A stretch of 64,000 nt of DNA, taken from Takakia lepidozioides (lineage: Eukaryota; Streptophyta; Takakiopsida; Takakiales; Takakiaceae). Where the stretch lies: positions 74,009,053-74,073,052 of the forward strand of contig CM060732.1 in NCBI GenBank assembly GCA_030704615.1, given 5' to 3'. Below, in pieces: positions 34,020-45,649 of the stretch (positions are counted from its first letter, which is position 1; each line of letters starts with the position of its first letter). Below the pieces are notes generated by a model. The model saw nothing but the letters and a program-made list of their open reading frames with translations, was not told where the DNA came from and did not search any database. The translations under genes and the position numbers were made by a program.

Positions 34020-36050
34020 GCCTGTGAGCTGAGGTCACACTTTTGGGACTTAGCGTGAGCGTAGGCTCACACTTGCTAAGCGTGAGCACATGCCACGCGT
34101 GTGGAGGAGGCCCTATAGCCGAGGATGGGACAAAGAGGTCTATTTCCATGGAAACCACGGTTACAAGCCCAATCCACTACTCTAGAGATGGCCAAGTGGA
34201 TGTAGAAAGTGAGGACAGACAAGCATGACATATTTGAAACGTAGAATGACTTCATGCATTGACTTAAATTCAAATTACAATGAGTTCGACGATATGCAAT
34301 CGATTGCACCCAAAAATGACCGTGTGAAAGACATATTGAAATGTTCCAATGTGGCCTACTTGTAGTACTGAACATTCCTGATAAGTACTAAGGCCCCCAA
34401 GCTATAGGGACATGATCCCCAAGAGTACAAAAACAAGCGCATCAATAGGTTGGTGAGTTGTCCCGTTGCAGAAGAGTATCCACTTCACAGAATCCAAGCG
34501 TGGCCTGGTGAATGAACTGGTCTATTTTGGGGTCGCAGTACATCCTCTACAGATATATGTAGTAGAGATGCTTGCAGGGGACCCATTTCCCTCTCTTTCC
34601 GATACTGCCCTCACGCATGGTTACAAAATCTGGACATGTGCAATTAGGAAAATTCCCCACCATAACCTGATATGCTTTGTCATGAACAAAAGACCCTGAA
34701 GTGACCAATGTGTACACCTGACCATGGCCCAAGGCTGGGACTTCCATGATACCTGTCACTTGCGCCTGCATAATTCTTGCTTCATCTTGCAATCGTGATC
34801 TACACCTGAAGGGGTACAGCAAACGGTTTTCCCATTTCTCTTGGTTGGATGTGAATCCCCATCGGCAGGCGGCATTCGACGAACAGAAGAGGAATTCTTG
34901 CCTGGGGCAGCTACAGTAACCACCACAGACCGTGCAAGACGAAACCCAGCGTCCTCCAACATGCTAATTTCTTTGGATGAGATAGAGGTTCCAAGTTTCA
35001 CCGGCTTAATGTCGGGTGGGGGGGGCTTCATTATGACAAAGGGCCGGACTGTTCTCTTGACACACCGCACCACATCGTCTGGGAAAAACCAAAACTTGTG
35101 ATTCTTCGATTTTCCAGTTCCATACGATCGGAACAGCCATGTGAATGTGGGAGGCGCAGGAGCCCCCTAGAGCCTATCGCTATTTTTGAGGTGCATTTGA
35201 CAAATGATGTTGCGCAAAGCGCTGTGCATCCCACTCTAGAACCGACAGCAGTGCGCTCCATATGCCACTCAGGGTCACTGCATTGAGACTCCTGCACCAA
35301 GAACACCGCCTCATCCAGCAGCAAAGGTGGTAGCACATGACTTCCCGTGTAATGGAGAGACCATGGAGACATAGAAGTTTACTTTGTCGCTTGGGTAGTG
35401 GGAATCTACATCCGAACCCAGAGGCGTGTTGACCTTCATTTTGCAAGATCCAAATCTCTCCTCACCTTCCAGATGGGGAACCCTCGATTGCAAAAGGGAA
35501 CCCCCAGTGCACCGTTCAGAGCCTTCGCCATCTTTGCAGGGTCCCCGGACCTGGTCGCAGCCCTTAGCATCAATTCCGTGGTATCAGGGCCCTTGTCTCC
35601 ACATCATCCCCTCAGGAAATTCCGTTATCTAGTTTGTTGTGAAAGACTTGTACCATGTCATCTGCAGTGGCAACATACAAGTCACGTCCACTGACTTAGC
35701 ACCAAGGGGACAAAATGCCCAGCTACAAAGGACAAGGCAACGACTATAGAGGAATTGACAACAATACAAGATGGGGCAAGTTTGTAGAGAGGGCAACATG
35801 AATTCACGCACCTGCAGTGGCCAATGCAAACTGTTCTGCGAAATTTCAAACCAATATTATTGTGGATGTTGGAAGTCATATACAGAGTTGCACGCATACC
35901 TTGGGTGTTTTTTTGTGGCCACTCCCCCATGCCTCAGCATCCTTTGACATCGTCGCCTCCGTTGGTGTCGTATCCTTTCCGGGCTCTTTCAGTTCGACCT
36001 CCATTTCGTTTGTGAAAGTCATACCAAGTGCATGTGTTTCATGACCTACA
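34020..36050 (-). pseudogene. Second, broken MULE/SWIM transposase fragment
   Basis: The minus strand at 34,547-34,822 reads MVGNFPNCTCPDFVTMREGS and then WVPCKHLYYIYL, nearly the same SWIM block as in the nested MULE (12,121-13,506). Upstream frames match its variable region: RMPPADGDSHPTKRNGK, SRVPHLEGEERFGSCK and a stretch with LYVATADDM. They occur in at least four different frames with stops. The catalytic core is not present. 34,040-34,110 carries GCGTGAGCG/AGGCTCACAC words like the MULE terminus, so this is probably the 3' end of a related element. Confidence 0.8.
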
Positions 36051-37381
36051 AAGTACCCCCTGCTTTGACCAAGCTCCCTGGGCTAAGTTCTTGGCCAATT
36101 GGCCTAATTCTTTCATAGATAGGTGCAGCACCTCACATACATGAAACCCTCTGTCCACCCACCGGCCTCAACGGTTTCCAACCCGACACTCAAATCTTCA
36201 AATTTCCCATTTTATGGAAAAAAACAAAAAAAACTTGGCGCTTGGCCCAAAATCAGGCCCCACCTGCAACGGTGGCATTTTTGCAGATGTAGTCTGATTG
36301 GCCCAAAAATTGGCATATAGGTGCAAGGGGTAGGTGGCCACAAATTCTCAGGTCAAAAATTCCAAAATTGAAAAATCGAAATTTACATTGATTTTCCTGG
36401 CAGGGGGGTCATTTTTTTGGGCAAAAAGTCAAAGTACCCTGGCGGCAGGCATTTAAGGACCATCTCGGCAAGTTTACCCCCCCCCCCCCCCCCACCAAGT
36501 GGATCTGATCATGGGTTGTATATATTATTAAGCAATGAGAGAAGTGGAAATGGTAGATTTGTACACGATGTGTCACCTGTCTTTGCGTAGTCATTGCATC
36601 GCATGAACGTTGTAAGTTGTGAGCAAGGTTCAGTCAGACAGAGTACTGAATATGTAGAAATAGCTCAGAAATGACGGCCTTGAGAGTGCATGACAGACAG
36701 GTTTAGAACATGATTAAAATCAACCACTAAGGTGTAATGAGTGCAAGTATCTAGACAGCAACGGCGAACTGTAAATCATCGCTGTGGGCTGAGATTGGTA
36801 CAATACAGAGTCATGAGGACTGCCTGCAGTGAAATCTAGGGAAGGGTTGATCAGGTTAACACCGTTGAACATGGTGTAGCTCAGTGAGGGATGGCATGGC
36901 AAAGTGCAGGAGCTTGGACGCGTGGCCTACAAGGAATGGTATCTTGCGTAATCATGCACAAATGAACAGGGAGTCACTTAGGGGATGAAGCATGTGTTAA
37001 GTGGAAGTCGGATATGGCCACCCATGTCGTTTTCTCTTCTGCTGCAGCGGCATAATACGGTCGCATTGGACTGACGGGGGAGTGGCCCTGTTTAGTTCTC
37101 GTGGTGGGAAGAGTAGACTCCCAATTTGACCTTATAAGATCAAAGTCGAGAACTCTGGGGATTCTCAATTCATCACTAGCCTTCCATCCAAAACACTAGG
37201 GTAAGTTGGCCTATGATCGAACAGGCATCTATGACCAATCCTCTATGACTCAACAGTACAGAAATACACTCAACAGTACATCATGGTCAACACTCTCAGG
37301 AAATGGTGGATGATGGTCTGAGTAGTTACACAGATCAATGAATGAAGCAAGACACTCGCATCTTTCCAAGAAAACATCCTT
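36051..37381. other. Gene-free spacer with a C17 run
   Basis: No recognisable coding sequence. A run of 17 C lies at 36,477-36,493. Part of this stretch is the 3' flank of the PPR-DYW gene. Confidence 0.5.
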
Positions 37382-40300
37382 TCACCAGTAATCCCCACAA
37401 GAACAAATCCCATCTTCAAAGTGGTGAAAGCGGTTAGCGTCCCGTACAACAATTGCTCGACCAACAATCTTTGAGATGAATTTGGTGGTGGTGTGGCAGT
37501 CACCACACACTCGAAGATTCTTGATGAGACGGAGAGGCGTCCTAGGGCTGGTGCTGATCAGCCCAAAACCAATGGCCAGCTTCTCGCTGTGGTGGCAAAG
37601 AGAAAATTCCTTTTCCTCCTCCCCCACATCATGCAATACAAAGCGCGTGTCAGGCACATACCCCGCCTCCTTCATCTGCCCAGACAATCTTCTCAGCTCA
37701 GCATGGATTTCCTTAATTCTGGGATGCAACTTGTCATCTACAACGAAGGTGTGCACCCTGTTGCCAACCTCAATGCAGCAACGACCTGGCTCCTTTTTAA
37801 CCCCTCTGACCTTCATCATTCTTCTCACCTTTGCAGTATCATCCCACCTGCCAGCTGCAGCATAGATGTTTGATAGCAACACATAAGTCGCGGCATCCTG
37901 TTCATCCCACTTGAGGATAGATGTTGCCGCACGTTCAGCCACCTCCACATTGCCATGGATTCTGCAGGCACCAAGCAAGGCCTTCCACACCACAACATCT
38001 GGATTGCTTGGCATTTTATTAATCAGGTCCACTGCCTCATCCAGTTGTCCCGCACGTCCAAGAAGGTCCACCATGCAGCCAAAGTGCTTTACTGTCGGAG
38101 TGACACCATGATCTTGACTCAGGGAATCAAAGTACCATCTTCCTTCATTCAGTAGGCCAGTGTGGCTGCATGCAGAGAGAACACATATAAAGGTGATACT
38201 GTCCGGCTTCAAGCCGTTCTTTTGCATTCCTTCAAATAGTTGCTGGACCTCCCTATGACAACCATGCTGGGCATATCCTGCGATCATCGCGTTCCACGAC
38301 ACCACATTTCGTTCAGCCATATTGTCAAATACTCCCTTTGCATCCTCAATGCACCCACATTTCGCATACATGTCCACCAGGGCAGTGTTTAGAATCACAT
38401 CTGGTACAATTCCAGCTTTGGCGATGCAACCATGGACCTCTTTGCCCTTTTCCAGGGCTGCCAGGCTTGCACAGGCATTGCAAACACACACAAACGTGAT
38501 GTGGTTGCACTGCACCCCTGCCCCCATCATTTGCTCATAGGTCTCCAAGGCCTCCATCCCGCGCCCCTGATGTGCATATCCTGCAAGCATGGCATTCCAT
38601 GACACCAAATCTCGTTCAGCCATATTGTTGAACACTCGCTCCGCATCCTCAATGCTCCCACATTTGGCATACATGTCCACGAGGGTATTGTTCAGAATCA
38701 CATCTGGTACAATTCCAGCTTTGGCGATGCAACCATGCACCTCTTTGCCCTTTTCCAGGGCTGCCAGGCTTGCACACGCACTGCAAACGCACACAAACGT
38801 GATGTGGTCGGGCTTCACCCCTTCCCCCATCATTTGCTCATAGGTCTCCAAAGCCTCCATCCCCCGCCCCTGCTGTGCATACCCTGCAAGCATCGCGTTC
38901 CATGACACCACATCTCGTTCAGCCATAGTGTTGAACACTCCTTTCGCATCCTCAATGCTCCCACATTTCGCATACATGTCCACCATGGCAGTGTTCAGGA
39001 TCACATCTGGTACAATTGCAGATTTGATGATGTCACCATGGATCTCTTTGCTCTTTTCCAGGGCTGCCAGGCTCGCACTGCACGCATTGCAAACGCACAC
39101 AAAAGTTATGTGGTTGGGCTTCACCCCTTCACCCATCATTTGATCATAGGTCTCCAAAGCCTCCATCCCCCGCCCCTGCTGTGCATATCCTGCAATCATC
39201 GCACTCCACGACACCACATCTCGTTCAGCCATACTGTCGAACACTCCTTTTGCATCCTCGATGCACCCACATTTGGCATACATGTCCACCAGGGCAGTGT
39301 TCAGAATGACATCGGGTACAATTCCAGATTTGACGATGTCGCCATGGACCTCTTTGCTCTTTTCCAGGGCTGCCAGACTTGCACATGCATTGCAAATGCA
39401 TACAAACGTGATGTGGTCGGGCTTCACCCCTTCCCCCATCATTTGATCGTAGGTCTCCAAAGCCTCAATCCCGCGTCCCTGCTGTGCATACCCTGCAAGC
39501 ATTGCGTTCCACGACACCAAATCTCGTTCAGCCATATTGTTGAATACTCCCTCCGCATCCTCAATGCTCCCACATTTCGCATACATGTCCACCAGGGCAG
39601 TATTCAGAATCACATCTGGTACAATTCCAGCTTTGGCGATGCAACCATGCACCTCTTTGCCCTTTTCCAGGGCTGCCAGGCTTGCACATGCATTGCAAAC
39701 GCATACAAACGTGATGTGGTCGGGCTTCACCCCTTCCCCCATCATTTGCTCATAGGTCTCCAAAGCCTCCATCCCGCGCCCCTGCTGTGCATACCCTGCA
39801 AGCATCGCGTTCCACGACACTGCATCTCGTTCAGCCATAATGTTGAAAACTCCTTTCGCATCCTCAATGCACTGACATTTGGCATACATGTCCACCAGGG
39901 CAGTGTTCAGAATGACATCGGGTACAATTCCAGATTTGACGATGTCACCATGGATCTCTTTGCCCTTTTCCAGGGCTGCCAGGCTCGCACATGCATTGCA
40001 AACGCATACAAATGTGATGTGGTCGGGCGTCACCCCTTCCCCCATCATTTGATCATAGGTCTCCAAGGCCTCCATAGCACGTCCCTGCTGTGCATACCCT
40101 GCAAGCATCGCGTTCCACGACATCACATCTCGTTCAGCCATGGTGTTGAAAACTCCCTTCGCACCCTTAATGCACCCACATTTGGCATACATGTCCACCA
40201 GGGCAGTGTTCAGAATGACATCGGGTACAATTCCAGATTGGATGATGTTGCCATGGACCTCTTTGCTCTTTTTCAGGGCAGCCAGGCTTGCACACGCATT

Positions 40301-41521
40301 GCAAATGCAAACAAACGTTATGTGGTTGGGCTTCACCCCTTCGCACATCATTTGCTCATAGGTCTCCAAAGCCTCCATCCCGCGCCCTTGCTGTGCATAT
40401 CCTGCAATCATTGCACTCCACGACACCACGTCTCGTTCAGCCATACTGTCGAACACTCCCTTTGCATCCTCGATGCACCCACATTTGGCATACATGTCCA
40501 CCAGGGCAGTGTTCAGAATGACATCGGGTACAATTCCAGATCTGACGATGTCACCATGGACCTCTTTGCCCTTTTCCATGGCTGCCAGGCTTGCACACGC
40601 ATTGCAAATGCAAACAAACGTTATGTGGTTGGGCTTCACCCCTTCGCACATCATTTGCTCATAGGTCTCCAAAGCCTCCATCCCACGTCCCTGCTGTGCA
40701 TATCCTGCAATCATCGCACTCCAAGACACCACATCTTGTTCAGCCATACTGTCGAACACTCCCTTTGCATCCTCGATGCACCCACATTTTGCATACATGT
40801 CCACCAGGGCAGTGTTCAGAATGACATCTGGTACAATTCCAGCTTTGATGATCTCACCATGGACCTTTTTCCCCTTTTCCAGAGCTCCCAGGCTTGCACA
40901 CGCATTGCAAACACAAACAAACGTGATGTGGTTGGGCTTCACCCCTTCGTGCAGCATTTGCTCATAGGTCTCCAAAGCATTCCTACCAGACCCATGCTTG
41001 GTAAATCCTGCCAACATTATATTCCACGTGATCAAAGATCGTTGAGGCATTCTGTTGAACACTTGGTGAGCATCCATGATGCTCCCGCACTTAACATACA
41101 TGTTGACAAGGGTGTTGAGTAGAAAAACATTTGGGGTGAATCCACTTTGGATAATGTGAGTGTGCACCTGCTTTCCAGCTTCCAGGCTTTTCATTTTGAT
41201 GCACTTATGCAAGAGACAGACATACGTATCTGAATCTGCTGCAATGCCTCCTTGGTTTAAAGTCTGTAGAGCCTCTTTCAGTCTGCCTCCCTCACAAAGC
41301 ATCTTCACATGCCCAGAAGTGCCAGAAGAGCCATTGTGGACTCCCTCTCTTGATCCTCTTCCAGAAGCTGTGGTCATGGTTGAGGTGCCTGCTTTTATGA
41401 CCAGTGCCGCTGCAGCTGCTGCCTTTAGTTGACCATCTACCCATGCAGGTTTCTTGTAGCTATTGATCCACAGGGAATCATAGGTAATCTTGTGCTTGAA
41501 ATCTGGCCCTCTTGGATGAAT
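37382..41521 (-). CDS. Very long PPR-DYW protein, last exon continuous with an OSB-type PDF module
   Basis: Pentatricopeptide repeat protein of the PLS-DYW class, expected to bind organellar transcripts and convert specific C to U. A TCCAG acceptor opens the exon at 41,521, since no ATG starts this frame. The first residues are IHPRGPDFKHKITYDSLWIN, an OSB-type PDF motif, followed by an Ala-rich linker. The first in-frame ATG is at 41,377 and would give a 1,331-residue PPR protein alone. About ten P-L-S triplets of 101 residues follow (LVDMYAKCG.IEDAKGVF, MAERDVVSW.AMIAGYAQ, GVKP.HITFVC.CNACASL). Most are nearly identical. E/E+ motifs follow (GYVPDTRFVLHDV). The DYW domain has HSEKLAIGFGL and CGDCH, the zinc and catalytic signature, and ends CSCGDYW exactly at the stop. 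The frame is open throughout. The upstream gene structure is uncertain. Confidence 0.9.
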   Translation of the reverse strand: MHPRGPDFKHKITYDSLWINSYKKPAWVDGQLKAAAAAALVIKAGTSTMTTASGRGSREGVHNGSSGTSGHVKMLCEGGRLKEALQTLNQGGIAADSDTYVCLLHKCIKMKSLEAGKQVHTHIIQSGFTPNVFLLNTLVNMYVKCGSIMDAHQVFNRMPQRSLITWNIMLAGFTKHGSGRNALETYEQMLHEGVKPNHITFVCVCNACASLGALEKGKKVHGEIIKAGIVPDVILNTALVDMYAKCGCIEDAKGVFDSMAEQDVVSWSAMIAGYAQQGRGMEALETYEQMMCEGVKPNHITFVCICNACASLAAMEKGKEVHGDIVRSGIVPDVILNTALVDMYAKCGCIEDAKGVFDSMAERDVVSWSAMIAGYAQQGRGMEALETYEQMMCEGVKPNHITFVCICNACASLAALKKSKEVHGNIIQSGIVPDVILNTALVDMYAKCGCIKGAKGVFNTMAERDVMSWNAMLAGYAQQGRAMEALETYDQMMGEGVTPDHITFVCVCNACASLAALEKGKEIHGDIVKSGIVPDVILNTALVDMYAKCQCIEDAKGVFNIMAERDAVSWNAMLAGYAQQGRGMEALETYEQMMGEGVKPDHITFVCVCNACASLAALEKGKEVHGCIAKAGIVPDVILNTALVDMYAKCGSIEDAEGVFNNMAERDLVSWNAMLAGYAQQGRGIEALETYDQMMGEGVKPDHITFVCICNACASLAALEKSKEVHGDIVKSGIVPDVILNTALVDMYAKCGCIEDAKGVFDSMAERDVVSWSAMIAGYAQQGRGMEALETYDQMMGEGVKPNHITFVCVCNACSASLAALEKSKEIHGDIIKSAIVPDVILNTAMVDMYAKCGSIEDAKGVFNTMAERDVVSWNAMLAGYAQQGRGMEALETYEQMMGEGVKPDHITFVCVCSACASLAALEKGKEVHGCIAKAGIVPDVILNNTLVDMYAKCGSIEDAERVFNNMAERDLVSWNAMLAGYAHQGRGMEALETYEQMMGAGVQCNHITFVCVCNACASLAALEKGKEVHGCIAKAGIVPDVILNTALVDMYAKCGCIEDAKGVFDNMAERNVVSWNAMIAGYAQHGCHREVQQLFEGMQKNGLKPDSITFICVLSACSHTGLLNEGRWYFDSLSQDHGVTPTVKHFGCMVDLLGRAGQLDEAVDLINKMPSNPDVVVWKALLGACRIHGNVEVAERAATSILKWDEQDAATYVLLSNIYAAAGRWDDTAKVRRMMKVRGVKKEPGRCCIEVGNRVHTFVVDDKLHPRIKEIHAELRRLSGQMKEAGYVPDTRFVLHDVGEEEKEFSLCHHSEKLAIGFGLISTSPRTPLRLIKNLRVCGDCHTTTKFISKIVGRAIVVRDANRFHHFEDGICSCGDYW
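38310..41100 (-). repeat. Ten near-identical 303-bp PPR units
   Basis: The DNA repeats with a 303-bp period (101 codons, one P-L-S triplet). The phrase CATACATGTCCACCA recurs at each period, with only small differences. One unit near 39,070 carries one extra codon (NACSASLAAL). Such uniformity implies recent unequal crossing-over or gene conversion. Confidence 0.9.
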
Positions 41522-44300
41522 CTGGACCCACACTCTATCCCTGCTCCTTCAGCTATCCATGCCTCTGCACAAATCATGCATACATCCTTGCCCTGCTGCT
41601 AGCAGCTGACAATGACAGCCTAGATTTGTTCTAGGAAACACCCAACTCAGCTTATCACACTAGTTCCTATGCTGAATTGGGTCTGCTACTTTCTGTAATC
41701 TATCAGGCATTCACCTTTTTGCCTCGGTTGTCCCACCATTGACTGGGGTCAGAAAAGTAATCATTCCACAGCTTCTCCTCGTGTCTGTGACCTGTTTCTG
41801 GATACTTTCCTGTTGTCACATTGGCAGTATCATGACAAAGTCACTCCAAACTATCAAAGGTTCACTCAACCAGCTAACTTGCAGAATTCAACATGAAAAT
41901 TTAGGGCCGATTCTGATAAGAGGGAAAAACAGGGTGAAATGTGTTGAAGTAGGTGCCTTCATTAGCAGTGCCTGATTTTATCAATTGTGCCGCTGCTGCG
42001 GCAGCTTCTAGTTGACCATCTACCCATGCAGGTTTCTTGTAGCTATTGATCCACAGGGAATCATAGGTAATCTTGTGCTTGAAATCCGGCCCTCTTGGAT
42101 GATTCTGGACCCACAATCTATCCCTGCTCCTTCAGCTATCCATGCCTCTGCACAAATCATGCATACATCCTTGCCTTGCTGCTAGCAGCTGACAATGACA
42201 GCCTAGAGTTGTTCTAGGAAACACCCAACTCAACTTATCACACTAGTTCCTATGCTCAATTGCATCTGCTACTCTCTGTAATCCAACAAGCATTCACCTT
42301 TTTCCCTCGATTGTCCCACCATTGACTGGGGTCAGAAAAGTAATCATTCCACAGCTTCTCCTCGTCTCTGTTGCCCGTTTCTGGATACTTTCCTGTTGTC
42401 ACATTGGCAGTATCATGTCAAAGTCACTCCAGACTACCAAAGGTTCACTCAACCAGTTAACTTGCAGAATTCAACATGAAAGTTTAGGGCCAATTCTGAT
42501 AAGAGGGGAAAACAGGGTGAAATGTGTTGAAGAAGGTGCCTTCATTAGCAGTGCCTGATTTTATCAATTGTGCCGCTGCTGCTGCAGCTTCTAGTTGACC
42601 ATCTACCCATGTAGGTTTCTTGTAGCTATCCTCCACAGGGAATCATTGGTAATCTGGAGCTTGAAATCCGGCCCTCTTGGATGAATCTGGACCCACACTC
42701 TATCCCTGCTCCTTCAGCTATCCATGCCTCTGACAGCCTAGATTTCTTCCAGCAAACACCCCAACCATACTTATCACACTAGTTCCTATGCTGACTTGCG
42801 TCTGCTTCCAACAGGCATTCACCTTTTTGCCTCGATTGTTCCACCCTTGATTGCGGTTGGAAACGTGTTCACTCCAGAGCTTGTCCTTGTCTCTGTTATC
42901 TGTTTTTCGATACTTTCCTGTTGCCACATTGGCAGTAACATGTCAAAATTAAACCACCATAGATCCACCAACGAGCTAACTTGCAGAATTCAACATGAAA
43001 TTTTAGGGACAACTCTGATAACAGGGAAAACAGGCTGAAATGTGTTGAATAAGGAGCCTTCATTAGCAGTGCCTTGTTCTATCAATTGTGCTGCTGCCGC
43101 TGCTGTTTCCAGTTGACCATCTACCCGCGCAGATTTCTTGTAGCTATTGATCCACAGGGAATCAGAAGTAATCTTGTGTTTGAAATCCGGCCCTCTTCGA
43201 TGAATCTGGACCTCTATCCCTGGTCCTTCAGCTATGCCTGCCTGTGTACAAATCATGAATACATCCTCAGCCTTGCTGCTAGTAGCCGACACTGACGGCG
43301 TGAAGTTCTTCCAGCAAACAGCCCAACCCTACTTATTACAGTAGTAATTCTGAATTGCATCTGCTTCTCTCTATAGTCCAACAAGCATGCACCTTTTTGT
43401 CTCCACTGTCCCACCATTGACTGGGGTTGGAAAAGTGTTCATTCCAAAGCTTCTCCTCATCTCTGTTATCTGTTTTTGGATACTTTCCTGCTGCCACATC
43501 GGCAGTAACTTGTCAAAGTCACTCCAAACCACCACAGATCCACCCAACGAGCTAACTTACAGAATTCAATATGCATCTCAGACCCGAGCCTGATGAGAGG
43601 GCAAAACAGGTTGAAATAGGTTGAAGAAGAAGGTGCCCTCACCACATTGTCCTTGACCTTGTGTCATGACCCATGGAGGATTTGACCGACCATCAACCCA
43701 AAAGGACCTCTTGTGTGTGCTGCTTGTGTCTGTAGTGAGGCAATGTCGGATTGGTCTGTGAGAACCACCACGGTACAACTGAGCAGGCAGAGATTGAAAC
43801 ACGGCTTGCTAAGACCAAGCTGACTCTTCCAAGAACCTTGTAAACATCAGGAAGAATACCATGGTACTAACAGGAGCCAAGAGCCCACATTTGCAGGATG
43901 GACAAACTTCTTCACATCGTTCATTAAGAAAAGCCACACCTTGCGATTGCGGTTGTCCCACCATCGTGAAGGATCTTTAAAAAACTCATGCCAGCTCTGC
44001 TCCGTGCTTCAAGGTAGAGGTTTGTGCTGGAAAATCCGAGAGCATCAACATTTTGACAAGGTCCTTTACGGAGGGGTGCTAGTGAGCTTTCAACAACATT
44101 CATGCAAGTTGTTTTGGGCTCCATTGGGCTCTACACGATGAGGAACAACGAACATGTCCAGACTTACACAGATGCTAACCCAGCTTACGTTTGCAGTCCG
44201 GAGATTGTAGAGTGGTCTCAGAAAACGACCAGGGAGGAAGGCGTGGAGCAGCGAATCTGTTGCCCTGGGTCTTTTCTCACGTTCCAATATGTACCGCAAA
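41522..44300 (-). other. Tandem OSB-type (organellar ssDNA-binding) PDF modules upstream of the PPR exon
   Basis: About five copies of a two-exon module lie on the minus strand. One half reads (K)LWNDYFSDPSQWWDNRGKK, ending at a GTGAATG donor (41,715 in the nearest copy). A ~195-bp intron follows, then a TCCAG acceptor and PRGPDFKHKITYDSLW with KPAW.DGQL. WWDNR...PDFKHK...LW is the PDF motif of plant OSB proteins. DPS.WWDNR halves end near 41,715, 42,298, 42,825, 43,410 and 43,950; PDF halves begin at 41,521, 42,104, 42,686, ~43,205 and ~43,770. The most upstream half reads SWHEFFKDPSRWWDNRNRK. The third copy has a one-base deletion and other copies diverge, so whether all modules are spliced into one product is unknown. 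I do not see a clear OB-fold upstream. Confidence 0.65.
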
Positions 44301-44492
44301 GTCGTTCAAAATGTCAAAAGTCAAAACTTGACCTAATTTTCCTTTTAATTTGGAGGACCTTAACCCCACCACAACTTTCCTCCTGTTTTTGGAGGGGTTC
44401 CTTGCTTATACCAGTAGGTTCGTGGTAGGAAGAAATCTTATTTTTGTGTTCTAGTAGTTTTTTTTTTAATCTGGTACCAGGCTGGTATCAAC

Positions 44493-45641
44493 CAGTGTTG
44501 GGCGGTTATCAGGTTTTCGTGAGCTCCTCCGGTGCAGGTCCTTTGCCAATTGCCCCTTCTTTAGAACCTCCGGAGGCGGTTAAATGGACAAAAGAAAAAA
44601 TTAAATAACCTGCCGGAGGCTGTTCTTTGATGTTTTCAAAAAACCTGGTTAAGTTCAATTCCGGTTATTAAAGACCTTTGCAGCACAGGCAGTTTTTGGA
44701 ACCGATTCTGGAAGTTCAATATACTTCATAACCGGTAGATAACTGGCGGTCCTTAAAACGGTTATATTGCGGTCATGTAAATGAACTATTCATAAAATAA
44801 AAATTTACATATATTGAAATGATGAAAATATTTCAAAAAAAAACTTAAATAAATGCCAAGCAGGGATTGACCAGCCATGCAAGATGGTTAGCCCTTGAAC
44901 TGGATCATCCAGATGATCAATAATGGACATCTTAGTTACCAGATTGGTTTCAAATAGATTTTTTCATTATGTAGGGTAAGTTATTCAATGATTTGAAGAA
45001 ATATTACGGCATCCATCAAAACCTTCTTCACATACACTGATTTTTGTATATCCTACACACTCTAGGCAACTACCATAATCCCATGGCAAGGATTTTCATT
45101 TACTCCTCCATACTTCCACCATAGATCATAGAGGCCAGTGCATGCTCCATAGATCCTAACCTAAACCAACATAATAACAAAATGGAAAGAGGGGCCCGCA
45201 TCCTACCTCAATAGCTTGAGAGGTGGTTGCCGCCCTTCCACACCTAATTAATTACGTACTCCAGCAGCCGCCTCACAATGAAGGGAGGTTTACTACGGAT
45301 CTTCTTAGCCACCATGAAAAGACGAAAAGCATTCTTCACACCAAACCTAATGGCTAAACTTGTTTCTAAACCCTATCGCATTCACTTTTTTTTCACTTAT
45401 CCTTTCTGATGTGTCACATTAATCTTAGCAAGGGTATATGCTGACACTATTTATTGATAACCGGGTCCTTTTTTAAGGTCATGGCCGGATACCAATAAAT
45501 AAAAAACCAAACTTGCTCGCCAGTTCCCGAAGCCCGTCGGTCATTTGCACCTCCTCCGGTATATATATATATATATATATATATAACCAGTCTAATAACA
45601 GGCGGTTATAACCGGCCAAAGTTCATAACCGCCCAACATTG
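44493..45641. mobile_element. Non-autonomous hAT-type element
   Basis: Terminal inverted repeats CAGTGTTGGGCGGTTAT at the left and its complement (ATAACCGCCCAACATTG) at the right, with one mismatch. The flanking 8-bp duplication is GTATCAAC (44,485-44,492) and GTATCAAT (45,642-45,649). Eight-base duplications and CA(G/A)TG ends are typical of hAT. The 1,149-bp interior has no transposase and contains an alternating TA run at 45,560-45,585. Confidence 0.85.
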
Positions 45642-45649
45642 GTATCAAT

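Noticed and set aside
39038-41122. 694-codon plus-strand ORF
   Set aside because: It is antisense to the PPR repeats; its length comes from the 303-bp period, which keeps any open frame open. The minus strand has clear PPR-DYW motifs.
41522-41533. GTG start for the PPR frame at 41,533
   Set aside because: Plant nuclear genes do not normally start at GTG; the TCCAG acceptor at 41,522 and the paired donor at 41,714 explain the frame better.
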